This document shows, in pieces, positions 11,054-23,411 of a DNA stretch of 64,000 nt (the first letter of the stretch is position 1; each line of letters begins with the position of its first letter). Source of the DNA: Actinobacteria bacterium OV320 (GTDB lineage: Bacteria > Actinomycetota > Actinomycetes > Streptomycetales > Streptomycetaceae). The stretch lies in assembly GCA_001298545.1 (NCBI GenBank), contig LJCX01000019.1, positions 124,001 through 188,000 of the forward strand. The letters run 5' to 3'. Under the pieces are notes generated by a model. The model was not told the origin of the DNA and searched no databases. It was given only the letters and a program-made list of their open reading frames with translations. The position numbers and the translations under genes are program-made.

Positions 11054-11349
11054 ACCCCGTCAACTACCTCTATCTCGCGGCCCTGTTGTTCACGATCGGT
11101 GCGACCGGCGTGCTGATCAGGCGCAACGCGATCGTCGTCTTCATGTGTATCGAGCTGATGCTCAACGCCTGCAACCTCGCGTTCGTCACCTTCTCCCGGA
11201 TGCACGGCAATCTCGACGGGCAGATCATCGCCTTCTTCACGATGGTCGTCGCCGCCGCGGAGGTCGTGGTCGGACTCGCGATCATCGTGTCGCTGTTCCG
11301 TTCCCGCCACTCGGCCTCGGTCGACGACGCCAGCCTGATGAAGCTGTAA
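11050..11349 (+). CDS. nuoK: NADH-quinone oxidoreductase subunit K
   Basis: Small membrane subunit (99 aa) of the proton channel. It has three transmembrane helices at about 5-22, 30-50 and 62-84. The buried glutamates needed for proton transfer are present in [15 protein letters not shown] and in the third helix ([12 protein letters not shown]). The length equals that of typical NuoK proteins. The GTG start overlaps the nuoJ stop. It is followed after 15 bases by nuoL. Confidence 0.97.
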   Translation: MNPVNYLYLAALLFTIGATGVLIRRNAIVVFMCIELMLNACNLAFVTFSRMHGNLDGQIIAFFTMVVAAAEVVVGLAIIVSLFRSRHSASVDDASLMKL

Positions 11350-11364
11350 GGGGTCGGAAGAATC

Positions 11365-13278
11365 GTGGAGAACCTGATTGCGCTGCTGATCGCGGCGCCC
11401 CTGCTCGGAGCGGCCGTCCTTCTGGTCGGCGGCCGCTGGCTCGACGCCGTCGGCCACTGGATCGGCACGCTCCTGTCGTCCGTCTCCTTCGTGTTCGGTG
11501 TCATCCTCTTCAGCGACCTGCTGAGCAAGGACGCCGAGGACCGGACGCTGACGCAGCACCTGTTCAGCTGGATCCCGGTGGAGGGCTTCCAGGCGGACGT
11601 CGCCTTCCGCCTCGACCAGCTGTCGATGACGTTCGTGCTGCTGATCACGGGCGTCGGCTCGCTGATCCACCTGTACTCGATCGGGTACATGGAGCACGAC
11701 GAGCGGCGCCGCCGCTTCTTCGGCTATCTGAACCTGTTCCTGGCGGCGATGCTGCTGCTCGTCCTCGCCGACAACTATCTGCTGCTGTACGTCGGCTGGG
11801 AGGGCGTCGGGCTCGCGTCCTACCTGCTCATCGGCTTCTGGCAGCACAAGCCCAGCGCCGCCACCGCCGCGAAGAAGGCCTTCCTGGTCAACCGCGTCGG
11901 CGACATCGGCCTGTCGATCGCCATCATGCTGATGTTCACCACCTTCGGGACCTTCGCCTTCGGCCCGCTGCTGGGGGCGGAGGGCGAGCCCGGCATCGCG
12001 GGTGACGCGAGCGAGGGCAAGCTGACCGCCATCGCCCTGATGCTGCTGCTCGCCGCCTGCGGCAAGTCGGCCCAGGTGCCGCTCCAGTCCTGGCTCGGGG
12101 ACGCGATGGAGGGCCCGACCCCGGTCTCGGCCCTCATCCACGCGGCGACGATGGTGACGGCGGGTGTGTACCTGATCGTCCGCTCGGCGGCCGTCTTCAA
12201 CGGCGCACCCGACGCGCAGCTCGTCGTCACCGTCGTCGGTGCCGTCACGCTGCTGTTCGGTGCGATCGTCGGTTGCGCGAAGGACGACATCAAGAAGGCG
12301 TTGGCCGGCTCGACCATGTCGCAGATCGGCTACATGGTGCTGGCCGCGGGCCTCGGCCCCATCGGCTACGTCTTCGCGATCATGCACCTGGTGACGCACG
12401 GCTTCTTCAAGGCCGGGCTGTTCCTCGGCGCGGGTTCGGTCATGCACGGCATGAACGACGAGGTCGACATGCGCAAGTACGGCGGCCTGCGCACGTACAT
12501 GCCGATCACCTTCGTCACCTTCGGACTCGGCTACCTCGCGATCATCGGCTTCCCGGGCCTGTCCGGCTTCTTCTCCAAGGACAAGATCATCGAGGCGGCG
12601 TTCGCCAAGGGCGGTACCGAGGGCTGGATCCTCGGCGGCTGCGCCCTGCTCGGCGCGGCCATCACCGCGTACTACATGACGCGCGTGATGCTGATGACGT
12701 TCTTCGGTGAGAAGCGCTGGCAGCCCGACGCGGACGGCCACGAGCCGCACCCGCACGAGTCCCCGAAGTCCATGACGATCCCGATGATCGTGCTGGCGTT
12801 CGGATCGGTCTTCGCCGGTGGGTTCTTCAGCATCGGTGACCGCTTCCTGCACTGGCTGGAGCCTGTCACGGGCCACAGCCACGGCGACTCCCCGGTCAGC
12901 GCCCTGACGGTCACCCTCGCCACCATGGTGGTGCTCGTGATCGGCGTGGCGATCGCCTACGCCCAGTACGGCCGTCGCCCCGTCCCGGTCGTCGCCCCGC
13001 GCGGGTCGCTGCTCACCCGGGCCGCCCGGCGTGACCTCTACCAGGACGACTTCAACCACGTCGTCCTGGTCCGCGGCGGCGAGCACCTCACGCGCTCCTT
13101 GGTCTACGTCGACCACACCCTGGTCGACGGAGTCGTCAACGGCACGGCGGCCTCGGTCGGCGGCCTCTCCGGGCGCCTGCGCCGGCTCCAGAACGGCTTC
13201 GCGCGGTCGTACGCGGTCTCGATGTTCGGCGGTGCGGCGCTCCTCGTCGCCGCGACCCTGCTGATGAGGGCGGTCTGA
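11365..13278 (+). CDS. nuoL: NADH-quinone oxidoreductase subunit L
   Basis: Distal antiporter-like proton pump (637 aa) with about 16 transmembrane helices and the long C-terminal lateral helix expected of NuoL. Conserved blocks are [18 protein letters not shown] (essential Glu), [37 protein letters not shown] (Lys and His of the channel) and [13 protein letters not shown]. The GTG start at 11365 has GGAAG just upstream. A His-rich stretch near 455-470 ([10 protein letters not shown]) lies in a loop. Only five bases separate the stop from nuoM. Confidence 0.97.
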   Translation: MENLIALLIAAPLLGAAVLLVGGRWLDAVGHWIGTLLSSVSFVFGVILFSDLLSKDAEDRTLTQHLFSWIPVEGFQADVAFRLDQLSMTFVLLITGVGSLIHLYSIGYMEHDERRRRFFGYLNLFLAAMLLLVLADNYLLLYVGWEGVGLASYLLIGFWQHKPSAATAAKKAFLVNRVGDIGLSIAIMLMFTTFGTFAFGPLLGAEGEPGIAGDASEGKLTAIALMLLLAACGKSAQVPLQSWLGDAMEGPTPVSALIHAATMVTAGVYLIVRSAAVFNGAPDAQLVVTVVGAVTLLFGAIVGCAKDDIKKALAGSTMSQIGYMVLAAGLGPIGYVFAIMHLVTHGFFKAGLFLGAGSVMHGMNDEVDMRKYGGLRTYMPITFVTFGLGYLAIIGFPGLSGFFSKDKIIEAAFAKGGTEGWILGGCALLGAAITAYYMTRVMLMTFFGEKRWQPDADGHEPHPHESPKSMTIPMIVLAFGSVFAGGFFSIGDRFLHWLEPVTGHSHGDSPVSALTVTLATMVVLVIGVAIAYAQYGRRPVPVVAPRGSLLTRAARRDLYQDDFNHVVLVRGGEHLTRSLVYVDHTLVDGVVNGTAASVGGLSGRLRRLQNGFARSYAVSMFGGAALLVAATLLMRAV

Positions 13279-13283
13279 TACCG

Positions 13284-14855
13284 ATGTCCTTTCCTCTGCT
13301 GACAGCGACGGCGGCGCTCCCGGCGATCGGGGCGGTCGCCACGGCCGCCGTACCGGCCGCCCGGCGCAACGCCGCCAAATCGCTGGCCCTGGTGTTCTCT
13401 CTGGCGACACTCGCCCTGGCGATCGTCGTCCTGGTCCGCTTCGACCCGGACGGCGGCCGCTACCAGCTCACCGAATCCCACTCCTGGATCGCGGACTTCG
13501 GGGTCAGGTACGAGCTGGGCGTGGACGGCATCGGGGTCGCGCTCGTCGCGCTGACCGCGCTGCTGATCCCGTTCATCATTCTCGCGGGCTGGCACGACGC
13601 CGACCCGCTGGAGACGGGCAGCAAGCGCTGGCGGCCGACCCAGGGCTTCTTCGCCCTGATCCTGGCCGTCGAGGCGATGGTGATCATCTCCTTCGAGGCG
13701 ACCGACGTCTTCCTCTTCTACATCTTCTTCGAAGCCATGCTGATCCCGATGTACTTCCTCATCGGCGGCTTCGGGGACCGTGCCCACGAGCACGGCGAGG
13801 AGGTGGCGTCCACGCAACGGTCGTACGCGGCCGTGAAGTTCCTCCTGTACAACCTGGTCGGCGGTCTGATCATGCTGGCCGCGGTGATCGGCCTCTATGT
13901 GGTGGCCGGGAACTTCTCGCTCACGGAGATCGCCGAGGCCCGCGCCAACGGAACGCTCGACATGGCGACGAACACCGAACGCTGGCTGTTCCTGGGCTTC
14001 TTCTTCGCCTTCGCCGTGAAGGCACCCCTGTGGCCGCTGCACACCTGGCTGCCCAACGCCATGGGTGAGGCGACCACCCCGGTCGCCGTGCTCATCACGG
14101 CGGTCGTCGACAAGGTCGGCACCTTCGCGATGCTCCGGTTCTGCCTCCAGCTGTTCCCGGAGGCGAGCAAGTGGGCGACGCCCGCCATCCTCGTCCTCGC
14201 GGTGATCAGCATCATCTACGGGGCGCTGCTCGCCGTGGGCCAGCGGGACATCAAGCGGCTGGTGGCGTACGCGTCGATCTCGCACTTCGGATTCATCATC
14301 CTGGGTATCTTCGCGATGACCAGCCAGGGTCAGTCCGGCGCGACGCTGTACATGGTCAACCACGGCATCTCGACAGCCGCCCTGATGCTGGTCGCGGGCT
14401 TCCTGATCTCCCGGCGCGGCTCGCGGCTCATCGCCGACTACGGCGGGGTGCAGAAGGTCGCCCCGGTGCTCGCCGGCACGTTCCTGATCGGCGGTCTGGC
14501 GACGCTCTCGCTGCCGGGACTCGCGCCCTTCGTGAGCGAGTTCCTGGTCCTGGTCGGCACGTTCGCGCGCTATCCGGCGATCGGCATCATCGCCACCTTC
14601 GGCATCGTCCTCGCCGCGCTCTACACGCTGGTCCTGTACCAGCGGACGATGACGGGTCCGGTGAAGCCCGAGGTCTCGGCGATGCCCGACCTGCGCGCGC
14701 GTGAGCTCGTGGTCGTCGCCCCGCTGATCGTGCTGTTGATCTTCCTGGGCGTCTATCCGAAGCCCGTCACGGACATCGTGAATCCGGCGGTCAAGCAGAC
14801 CTTGTCCGACGTACACAAGAAGGACCCCCAGCCCGAGGTGGAGGCGGCCAAGTGA
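13284..14855 (+). CDS. nuoM: NADH-quinone oxidoreductase subunit M
   Basis: Antiporter-like proton pump (523 aa) with 14 predicted transmembrane helices. Family landmarks are the essential Glu in YIFFEAMLIPMYFLIGGFG, the Lys-containing KAPLWPLHTWLPNAMGEATTPVAVLI segment, and DIKRLVAYASISHFGFI. The ATG at 13284 follows nuoL closely without a strong Shine-Dalgarno of its own, so it may depend on coupling. The stop overlaps the GTG of nuoN (four bases). Confidence 0.97.
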   Translation: MSFPLLTATAALPAIGAVATAAVPAARRNAAKSLALVFSLATLALAIVVLVRFDPDGGRYQLTESHSWIADFGVRYELGVDGIGVALVALTALLIPFIILAGWHDADPLETGSKRWRPTQGFFALILAVEAMVIISFEATDVFLFYIFFEAMLIPMYFLIGGFGDRAHEHGEEVASTQRSYAAVKFLLYNLVGGLIMLAAVIGLYVVAGNFSLTEIAEARANGTLDMATNTERWLFLGFFFAFAVKAPLWPLHTWLPNAMGEATTPVAVLITAVVDKVGTFAMLRFCLQLFPEASKWATPAILVLAVISIIYGALLAVGQRDIKRLVAYASISHFGFIILGIFAMTSQGQSGATLYMVNHGISTAALMLVAGFLISRRGSRLIADYGGVQKVAPVLAGTFLIGGLATLSLPGLAPFVSEFLVLVGTFARYPAIGIIATFGIVLAALYTLVLYQRTMTGPVKPEVSAMPDLRARELVVVAPLIVLLIFLGVYPKPVTDIVNPAVKQTLSDVHKKDPQPEVEAAK

Positions 14856-16510
14856 GCGCATCAGCCGTCCACAGCCTGTGGACAACGGCGGCAACCGCGG
14901 CCGAACCGATCTCGAAGATCGACTCACCGAAGATCGAGTACGGGCAATTGTCGCCCACCTTGATCGTCTTGGGTGCGGCGATCATCGGAGTGCTGGTCGA
15001 GGCGTTCGTGCCGCGCAAGCACCGCTACTACGCACAGTTGTTCGTATCCGTGGTGGCGCTGGCCGCCGCCTTCGCCGCGGTGGTCGCGCTGGCGGAGGGC
15101 GGATACGGCACCACGAAGGCGCGCATCGCGGCCATGGGCGCGATCGCGGTCGACGGACCGGCCCTCTTCCTTCAGGGCACGATCCTGCTGGCCTCCCTCG
15201 TCGGCCTGTTCACCTTCGCCGAACGGCGCCTCGACCCCGAGGTGCACGGCAACCGGGTGGACTCCTTCGCCGCCCAGGCGGCCTCCGTGCCCGGCAGCGA
15301 CAGTGAACAGGCCGCGGTCAAAGCCGGGTTCACGACGACCGAGGTCTTCCCGCTGCTGCTGTTCGCGGTCGCCGGCATGCTCGTCTTCCCGTCGGCCAAC
15401 GACCTGCTGACCCTGTTCATCGCCCTGGAAGTCTTCTCGCTGCCGCTGTACCTCCTGTGCGCACTGGCCCGCCGCAAGCGGCTCATGTCGCAGGAAGCCG
15501 CGGTCAAGTACTTCCTCCTCGGCGCGTTCGCCTCCGCGTTTACCCTCTTCGGTATCGCCCTGCTGTACGGGTATGCGGGCTCGGTGTCCTACGGCACGAT
15601 CGCGCAGGTCGTCGACGGCACCGTCCAGAACGTGAACCCGGCGCTCGCCGACACCATGGGCAACGACGCGCTGCTCCTCGTCGGCGCCGCGTTGATCGTC
15701 ATGGGGCTGCTGTTCAAGGTGGGCGCGGTGCCGTTCCACATGTGGACACCCGACGTCTACCAGGGCGCGCCGACCCCGGTCACCGGCTTCATGGCCGCGG
15801 CGACCAAGGTGGCCGCCTTCGGCGCGCTGCTGCGTCTCCTCTATGTCGTCCTGCCCGGCCTGCGCTGGGACTGGCGGCCGGTCATGTGGGGCGTCGCGAT
15901 CATCACCATGCTGGGCGGCGCGATCGTCGCGATCACGCAGACCGACATCAAGCGGCTGCTGGCGTACTCGTCCATCGCGCATGCCGGATTCATCCTCGCG
16001 GGTGTCATCGCGACCACCCCGGACGGCGTCTCGTCGGTTCTCTTCTACCTGGCGGCGTACTCGTTCGTGACGATCGGCGCGTTCGCGGTGGTCACCCTCG
16101 TGCGCGACGCCGGTGGCGAGGCGACCCACCTGTCCAAGTGGGCCGGTCTCGGGCGCAGGTCACCCCTGGTGGCGGCCGTGTTCGCGGTGTTCCTGCTGGC
16201 CTTCGCCGGTATCCCGCTGACCTCCGGGTTCGCCGGTAAGTTCGCCGTGTTCAAGGCGGCGGCGGAGGGCGGCGCGGCCCCGCTGGTCGTGGTCGGTGTG
16301 ATCTCGTCGGCGATCGCGGCGTTCTTCTACATCCGCGTGATCGTGCTGATGTTCTTCAGCGAGCCGCGGCCCGAGGGCCCGACCGTCGCCGTTCCGTCCC
16401 CGCTGACGATGACGGCGATCGCGGTCGGTGTGGCGGTCACGCTGGTGCTCGGCGTGGCGCCGCAGTACTTCCTGGACCTGGCGAACCAGGCGGGAGTGTT
16501 CGTTCGCTGA
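14852..16510 (+). CDS. nuoN: NADH-quinone oxidoreductase subunit N
   Basis: Third antiporter-like pump (552 aa) and last gene of the operon. About 14 transmembrane helices are present. Diagnostic segments are ALEVFSLPLYLLCALARR, KVGAVPFHMWTPDVYQGAPTPVTGFMA and DIKRLLAYSSIAHAGFI. The GTG start overlaps nuoM and is preceded by GGTGGAGG. The sequence between residues ~75 and 165 is longer than in E. coli NuoN, with a charged loop around 115-160. A strong hairpin 40 bases after the stop ends the operon. Confidence 0.96.
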   Translation: MSASAVHSLWTTAATAAEPISKIDSPKIEYGQLSPTLIVLGAAIIGVLVEAFVPRKHRYYAQLFVSVVALAAAFAAVVALAEGGYGTTKARIAAMGAIAVDGPALFLQGTILLASLVGLFTFAERRLDPEVHGNRVDSFAAQAASVPGSDSEQAAVKAGFTTTEVFPLLLFAVAGMLVFPSANDLLTLFIALEVFSLPLYLLCALARRKRLMSQEAAVKYFLLGAFASAFTLFGIALLYGYAGSVSYGTIAQVVDGTVQNVNPALADTMGNDALLLVGAALIVMGLLFKVGAVPFHMWTPDVYQGAPTPVTGFMAAATKVAAFGALLRLLYVVLPGLRWDWRPVMWGVAIITMLGGAIVAITQTDIKRLLAYSSIAHAGFILAGVIATTPDGVSSVLFYLAAYSFVTIGAFAVVTLVRDAGGEATHLSKWAGLGRRSPLVAAVFAVFLLAFAGIPLTSGFAGKFAVFKAAAEGGAAPLVVVGVISSAIAAFFYIRVIVLMFFSEPRPEGPTVAVPSPLTMTAIAVGVAVTLVLGVAPQYFLDLANQAGVFVR

Positions 16511-16550
16511 GCCGCTCCGAGCAGGTGTGCAGACCTGCGCGTGCCTGCAC

Positions 16551-16587
16551 GACGGGCCCGGTTCCCCAGGCGGGGGCCGGGCCCGTC
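16551..16587 (+). terminator. Hairpin terminator of the nuo operon
   Basis: GACGGGCCCGG (16551-16561) pairs perfectly with CCGGGCCCGTC (16577-16587) across a 15-base loop. It lies 40 bases after the nuoN stop. There is no U-tract, as is usual for Streptomyces terminators. A stem of 11 G/C-rich pairs is a good candidate to separate nuo from recQ. Confidence 0.75.
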
Positions 16588-16735
16588 GGCGTCGTACAGA
16601 CGATCGAGTTCGGGGATTCCCCCGCACCCGTCACCCGGAGTCACTGGAACGAGCCTGTGGATAACTCCGGCGCTGTCAGTCCGGACCCCTATCGTGGAGG
16701 CAGTGGTCGAGGGACGACGTACGGGGGACCAGACG

Positions 16736-18796
<2,061 letters not shown>

Positions 18797-18830
18797 TCCG
18801 GCAGTCCCGGTCCGCCGCCGGATTGGTGTC

Positions 18831-21713
18831 TCACAGAGCGCGGGTCGCGTACGCCCTGACGTCCGCGTCGGAGTCCGTCGTCGCCGTGGCGAGGGCCGCG
18901 CGGGCGGCTTCCGAGGACCGGTGCCGGGTCAGGGCCAGGACGGCGGCCTTGCGGACGTCGGCGTTCGGGTCGGCCAGGGTCTTGGCGAGGACGGGGAGGG
19001 CAGTGTCGGGGTGGGCCACCGACAGCGCGGTGGCGGCACCGGCGCGGACCTGCCAGGCGGGGTCGGCCAGGGCGGTCACGGCCCGCGCGGCGAGTGGCAC
19101 CGGGCAGCCGGTGGTGCCCAACGCTCCGTAGGCGGCGGCGCGTACCAGGGCATCGGGGTCGTCGACGAGCCCGACGAGGGCCGCGTGGACGGCGTCGTGC
19201 TCGACGGAGACACCTGCGTCGGAGCTGGAGCTGGAGCTGGAGCTGGAGCTGGAGCCGGAGCTGAGCGCGGCGCTGGGGTCGGCGTCGGCCGGTGGGGTTT
19301 CGTTCAGCCGTCCGGCCGCCACCGTGGCCAGGGACTTGGCGATCGTGACGCGGACCTCGCGGGACGGGTCGGCGGTCGCCGCCCGGGCCAGTTCCTCGGC
19401 GGCGTCGACGGAGACCAGGGCGCGGACGGCCTCGATACGGACGGCGATGTCGGCGTCGGTGAGCGAGCCGGCGAACAGGGCGGCGTCGCCGAGGCGCAGG
19501 GCGCGCAGCACGTCCAGGGCCGCGGCGCGGACGACGGGGTCGGGCTCGGCCAGGGCGGCGGCGAGGCCGTCGCGCAGGTCGGGTTCCGCCGGCAGGGTCT
19601 CGACGAGTTCACGCAGCGAGGCCGCCGCGGCGGCGCGCACCTCGGCGGAGGGGTCGCGCAGCGTCTCGGCGAGAGCCGGACCGGTGCCCGACGGCACGGT
19701 CTCGGTGAGGACGGCGACGGCCTCGCGCCGGACAGCGGGCACCGCGTCGGTCAAGTAGGGCAGCAGGGAGTCGAGTTCGGGCTCGGCCTCGGCGAGGGCG
19801 ACGAGTTCGAGGAGACGCACGGCCGACTGGGGGGAGGACCGATCGAGGGCGGGTTCGGGCGTCGGAGGCGCAGAGCTGTCCGTGACCTGCGGGGCGGCTG
19901 CCTCGGCCCCGGTGGCGAGGGGTGCCACGTCCCGTGAACCGGCCGTGGCCACGTCCTCGGGGTGGACTTCGCCGAGCGGCCGGGAGGGGCCGCCGACGGG
20001 GGCGAACTCGTCGACCGGAACCAGATAGGGAGCCACGGGACGGGCCGTGAACTCCATCGCACCAGAGGGGGACTTGTGCAGATCGAGGTGATGGAACCAG
20101 GAGTCGTCGTCGCGGCGAGGGTGGTCGAGGCGGTCGTGGTAGAGGCCCCAGCGGGACTCGGTACGGGCCAGGGAGGCGCGCGCGGCCATCTCCGCGCAGT
20201 CACGGATGAAGGAGACCTCGGCGCACCGCATCAGCTCGTGCGGGGTGCGGGCACCCATCTCGGCGATGTCGTCGCGCATCCGCTCGAAGGACTCCAGGGC
20301 CAACGACAGCCGCGCGCCGGACTTCGGCGGGGCCACGTAGTCGTTCACGAAACGGCGCAGCTTGTACTCGACCTGGGGCTGCGGCGGGCCCTCCGGGTTG
20401 CGCAACGGGCGGTAGATCAGCTCGTGCGCCTCGCGCAGCTGGTCGGCGGGAAGCTCACCGTCGTACGCCTTGTACCGGGCCGCGTCCGAGCCGGCCAGGT
20501 CGCCGAAGACGAACGCGCCGATCATGTAGTTGTGCGGGACGCAGGCCAGGTCACCGGCGGCGTACAGGCGGGGGACGGTCGTGCGGGCGTGCTCGTCGAC
20601 CCGTACGCCCGAGGCCGAATGGCCGCCGCACAGGCCGATTTCCGAGATGTGCATCTCGATGTCGTGCGTGCGGTAGTCGTGACCGCGTCCGGAGTGGAAG
20701 GTGCCCCGGGTCGGACGCTCGGTGGAGTGCAGGATCGACTCCAGGGCCGAGATCGACTCCTCGGGGAGGTGGCTCAGCTTCAGGTACACCGGGCCCCGGT
20801 CGCTGGCGACCTCCGCCGCGAACTCGGCCATCATCTGGCCCGACCAGTAGTCGGAGTCGACGAAGCGTTCGCCGTGCCGGTTGACCTGGTAGCCGCCGAA
20901 GGGATTGGCGACGTAGGCGCAGGCGGGACCGTTGTAGTCCTTGATCAGCGGGTTGATCTGGAAGCACTCGATGCCGGTCAGCTCGGCGCCCGCGTGATAG
21001 GCCATGGCGTAGCCGTCGCCCGCGTTGGTGGGGTTCTCGTAGGTGCCGTACAGGTAGCCGGAGGCGGGCAGGCCGAGGCGGCCGCAGGCCCCGGTAGCGA
21101 GGACGACCCCGCCCGCGCGGACGGTGACGAACTGCCCCGTGCGGGTGTTGAAGCCGACCGCCCCGATGGCGCGCCCGTCCTCGGGAGAGGTCAGCACACG
21201 CACCGGCATCACCCGGTTCTCGATGCGGATCCGCTCCCGCATCTCGCGCCGCCGCAGCTGCCGGTACAGCACCTTCTTGACGTCCTTGCCCTCCGGCATG
21301 GGCAGCACATAGGAGCCGGAACGGTGGACCTGGCGGACCGCGTAGTCGCCGTGCTCGTCCTTCTCGAACTTTACGCCGTACGACTCCAGGCGCTGCACCA
21401 TGGCGAAGCCGCGGGTGGCGGTCTGGCGGACGGTGGACTGGTCGACGATGCCGTCGTTGGCGCGGGTGATCTCGGCGACGTAGTCGTCGGGCTCGGCGCG
21501 GCCGGGGATGACCGCGTTGTTGACGCCGTCCATGCCCATCGCGAGGGCCCCGGAGTGGCGGACATGGGCCTTCTCCAGGAGCAGGACGTCCGCGCCGTGC
21601 TCGGCGGCGGTCAGGGCCGCCATGGTGCCGGCGGTGCCGCCACCGATGACGAGGACGTCGCAGGTCAGCTCCTCGGCGTCGCCGAGCGCGGGGATCTGGA
21701 GGAGGGTGTCCAC
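18831..21713 (-). CDS. AprA/fumarate-reductase-like flavoprotein fused to HEAT repeats
   Basis: 960 aa. Residues ~18-600 form an FAD-dependent oxidoreductase of the succinate dehydrogenase/fumarate reductase/adenylylsulfate reductase alpha class. The dinucleotide motif GGGTAG is at 24-29, GACGRLGLPASGYLYGTYENPTNAGDGYAMAYHAGAEL follows in the middle, and RLYAAGDLA is the second FAD segment. From about 640 to the end are Ala/Leu/Asp-rich HEAT-like helical repeats (RREAVAVL, VRAAAAASL, VRKAAVLAL and similar), broken by a polyserine linker near 816-834. The GTG start is 11 bases beyond the ATPase gene of the same operon. The resemblance to AprA plus an adjacent AprB-sized ferredoxin suggests a heterodimeric reductase or oxidase. 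The substrate is unknown, and sulfur chemistry is only an inference from the transporter. Confidence 0.8.
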   Translation of the reverse strand: MDTLLQIPALGDAEELTCDVLVIGGGTAGTMAALTAAEHGADVLLLEKAHVRHSGALAMGMDGVNNAVIPGRAEPDDYVAEITRANDGIVDQSTVRQTATRGFAMVQRLESYGVKFEKDEHGDYAVRQVHRSGSYVLPMPEGKDVKKVLYRQLRRREMRERIRIENRVMPVRVLTSPEDGRAIGAVGFNTRTGQFVTVRAGGVVLATGACGRLGLPASGYLYGTYENPTNAGDGYAMAYHAGAELTGIECFQINPLIKDYNGPACAYVANPFGGYQVNRHGERFVDSDYWSGQMMAEFAAEVASDRGPVYLKLSHLPEESISALESILHSTERPTRGTFHSGRGHDYRTHDIEMHISEIGLCGGHSASGVRVDEHARTTVPRLYAAGDLACVPHNYMIGAFVFGDLAGSDAARYKAYDGELPADQLREAHELIYRPLRNPEGPPQPQVEYKLRRFVNDYVAPPKSGARLSLALESFERMRDDIAEMGARTPHELMRCAEVSFIRDCAEMAARASLARTESRWGLYHDRLDHPRRDDDSWFHHLDLHKSPSGAMEFTARPVAPYLVPVDEFAPVGGPSRPLGEVHPEDVATAGSRDVAPLATGAEAAAPQVTDSSAPPTPEPALDRSSPQSAVRLLELVALAEAEPELDSLLPYLTDAVPAVRREAVAVLTETVPSGTGPALAETLRDPSAEVRAAAAASLRELVETLPAEPDLRDGLAAALAEPDPVVRAAALDVLRALRLGDAALFAGSLTDADIAVRIEAVRALVSVDAAEELARAATADPSREVRVTIAKSLATVAAGRLNETPPADADPSAALSSGSSSSSSSSSSSDAGVSVEHDAVHAALVGLVDDPDALVRAAAYGALGTTGCPVPLAARAVTALADPAWQVRAGAATALSVAHPDTALPVLAKTLADPNADVRKAAVLALTRHRSSEAARAALATATTDSDADVRAYATRAL
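19221..19256. repeat. Hexanucleotide microsatellite coding a polyserine linker
   Basis: A GGAGCT hexamer is repeated six times or nearly so. On the coding (minus) strand it reads AGCTCC, giving alternating serine codons and a Ser-rich linker within the HEAT region of the flavoprotein. Because the unit is a multiple of three, repeat slippage would change linker length without a frameshift. Confidence 0.8.
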
Positions 21714-21724
21714 CGGGGTGCCTT

Positions 21725-22535
<811 letters not shown>

Positions 22536-22552
<17 letters not shown>

Positions 22553-23411
22553 CGCGCGCCTCCGCGGGTTCGGGTCCGGTGGGGACGGCGGACGAGGCCG
22601 CCGGTGCGGCCGGTCGGGGACTCTTGGGCCGGGCCCGGCCGGTGGGGACGTACGAGGTGCGGGGCAGCCAGCGGGTGAGGCGGCGGCCGAGGAGTTCCAC
22701 GGCCGTGGACGTGGCCCAGCCGAGCACGCCGATCGTGACCATGCCGACGAACACCCCCGGGTAGTCGACGACCGTGTAGTCCTGCCAGGTGCGGTAGCCG
22801 ACGCCGTACTGCCCGGAGATCATCTCGGCGGAGATCACACAGATCCACGACACCCCGATGCCGACCGACAGGCCGCCGAAGATGCCCGGCAGCGCCCCGG
22901 GCAGGACGACCGAGGCGAGGATCCGCCACCGGCCACCGCCCATCGTGCGGACCGCCTCCTCCCATCCGGGGGTCAGCGCGCGGACGGCGTGCCGGGTGGA
23001 GACCAGGACCGGGAAGAAGGCGGCGGTGAAGGTGATGAAGACGATGCCCTGCTCGTTGGAGGGGAAGAGCAGGATCGCGACGGGCACCAGGGCGATCGCC
23101 GGAATCGGGCGGACGACTTCGAGGATCGGCCCGAGCAGGTCCTCGGCGAGACGCGAGCGCGCCACGAGCACGCCCGTGGCCACACCCAGGACGGCGGCCA
23201 GCAGGAAGCCGGTGACGATGCGGGTGAGGCTGTCGGTGAGGTCGGTCCAGTAGTCGTCGCCGGCCAGGCGGTCGGCGAAGGCGCGGGCCACGTCGGCGAC
23301 CGTGGGGAACTGCGAGAAACGCAACCACAGGTCGACGTCCAGGCTGGTCAGCAGCTGCCACAGGCCGAGGGCGGCCGCCACCGAGGCCACCCGCAGCGCA
23401 TACCGGGTCAC
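22536..23411 (-). CDS. ABC transporter permease, sulfonate/nitrate type
   Basis: Inner-membrane permease (291 aa) of the SsuC/TauC/NrtB family with six predicted helices. The EAA-like loop reads GWEEAVRTMGGGRWRILASVVLPGALPGIFGGL. I chose the GTG at 23411 because it overlaps the binding-protein stop (GTGA) and begins right before the first helix (RYALRVASVAAALGLWQLL). The longer in-frame opening upstream would start with an Arg-rich shadow segment. A Pro/Ala-rich C-terminal extension of ~35 residues is cytoplasmic. Confidence 0.9.

Noticed and set aside
10924-13410. 828-codon minus-strand ORF across nuoJ, nuoK and nuoL
   Set aside because: It is antisense to well-supported nuo genes and its protein is His/Arg/Glu/Gln-rich, as expected of high-GC shadow frames. 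No Shine-Dalgarno or domain is visible.
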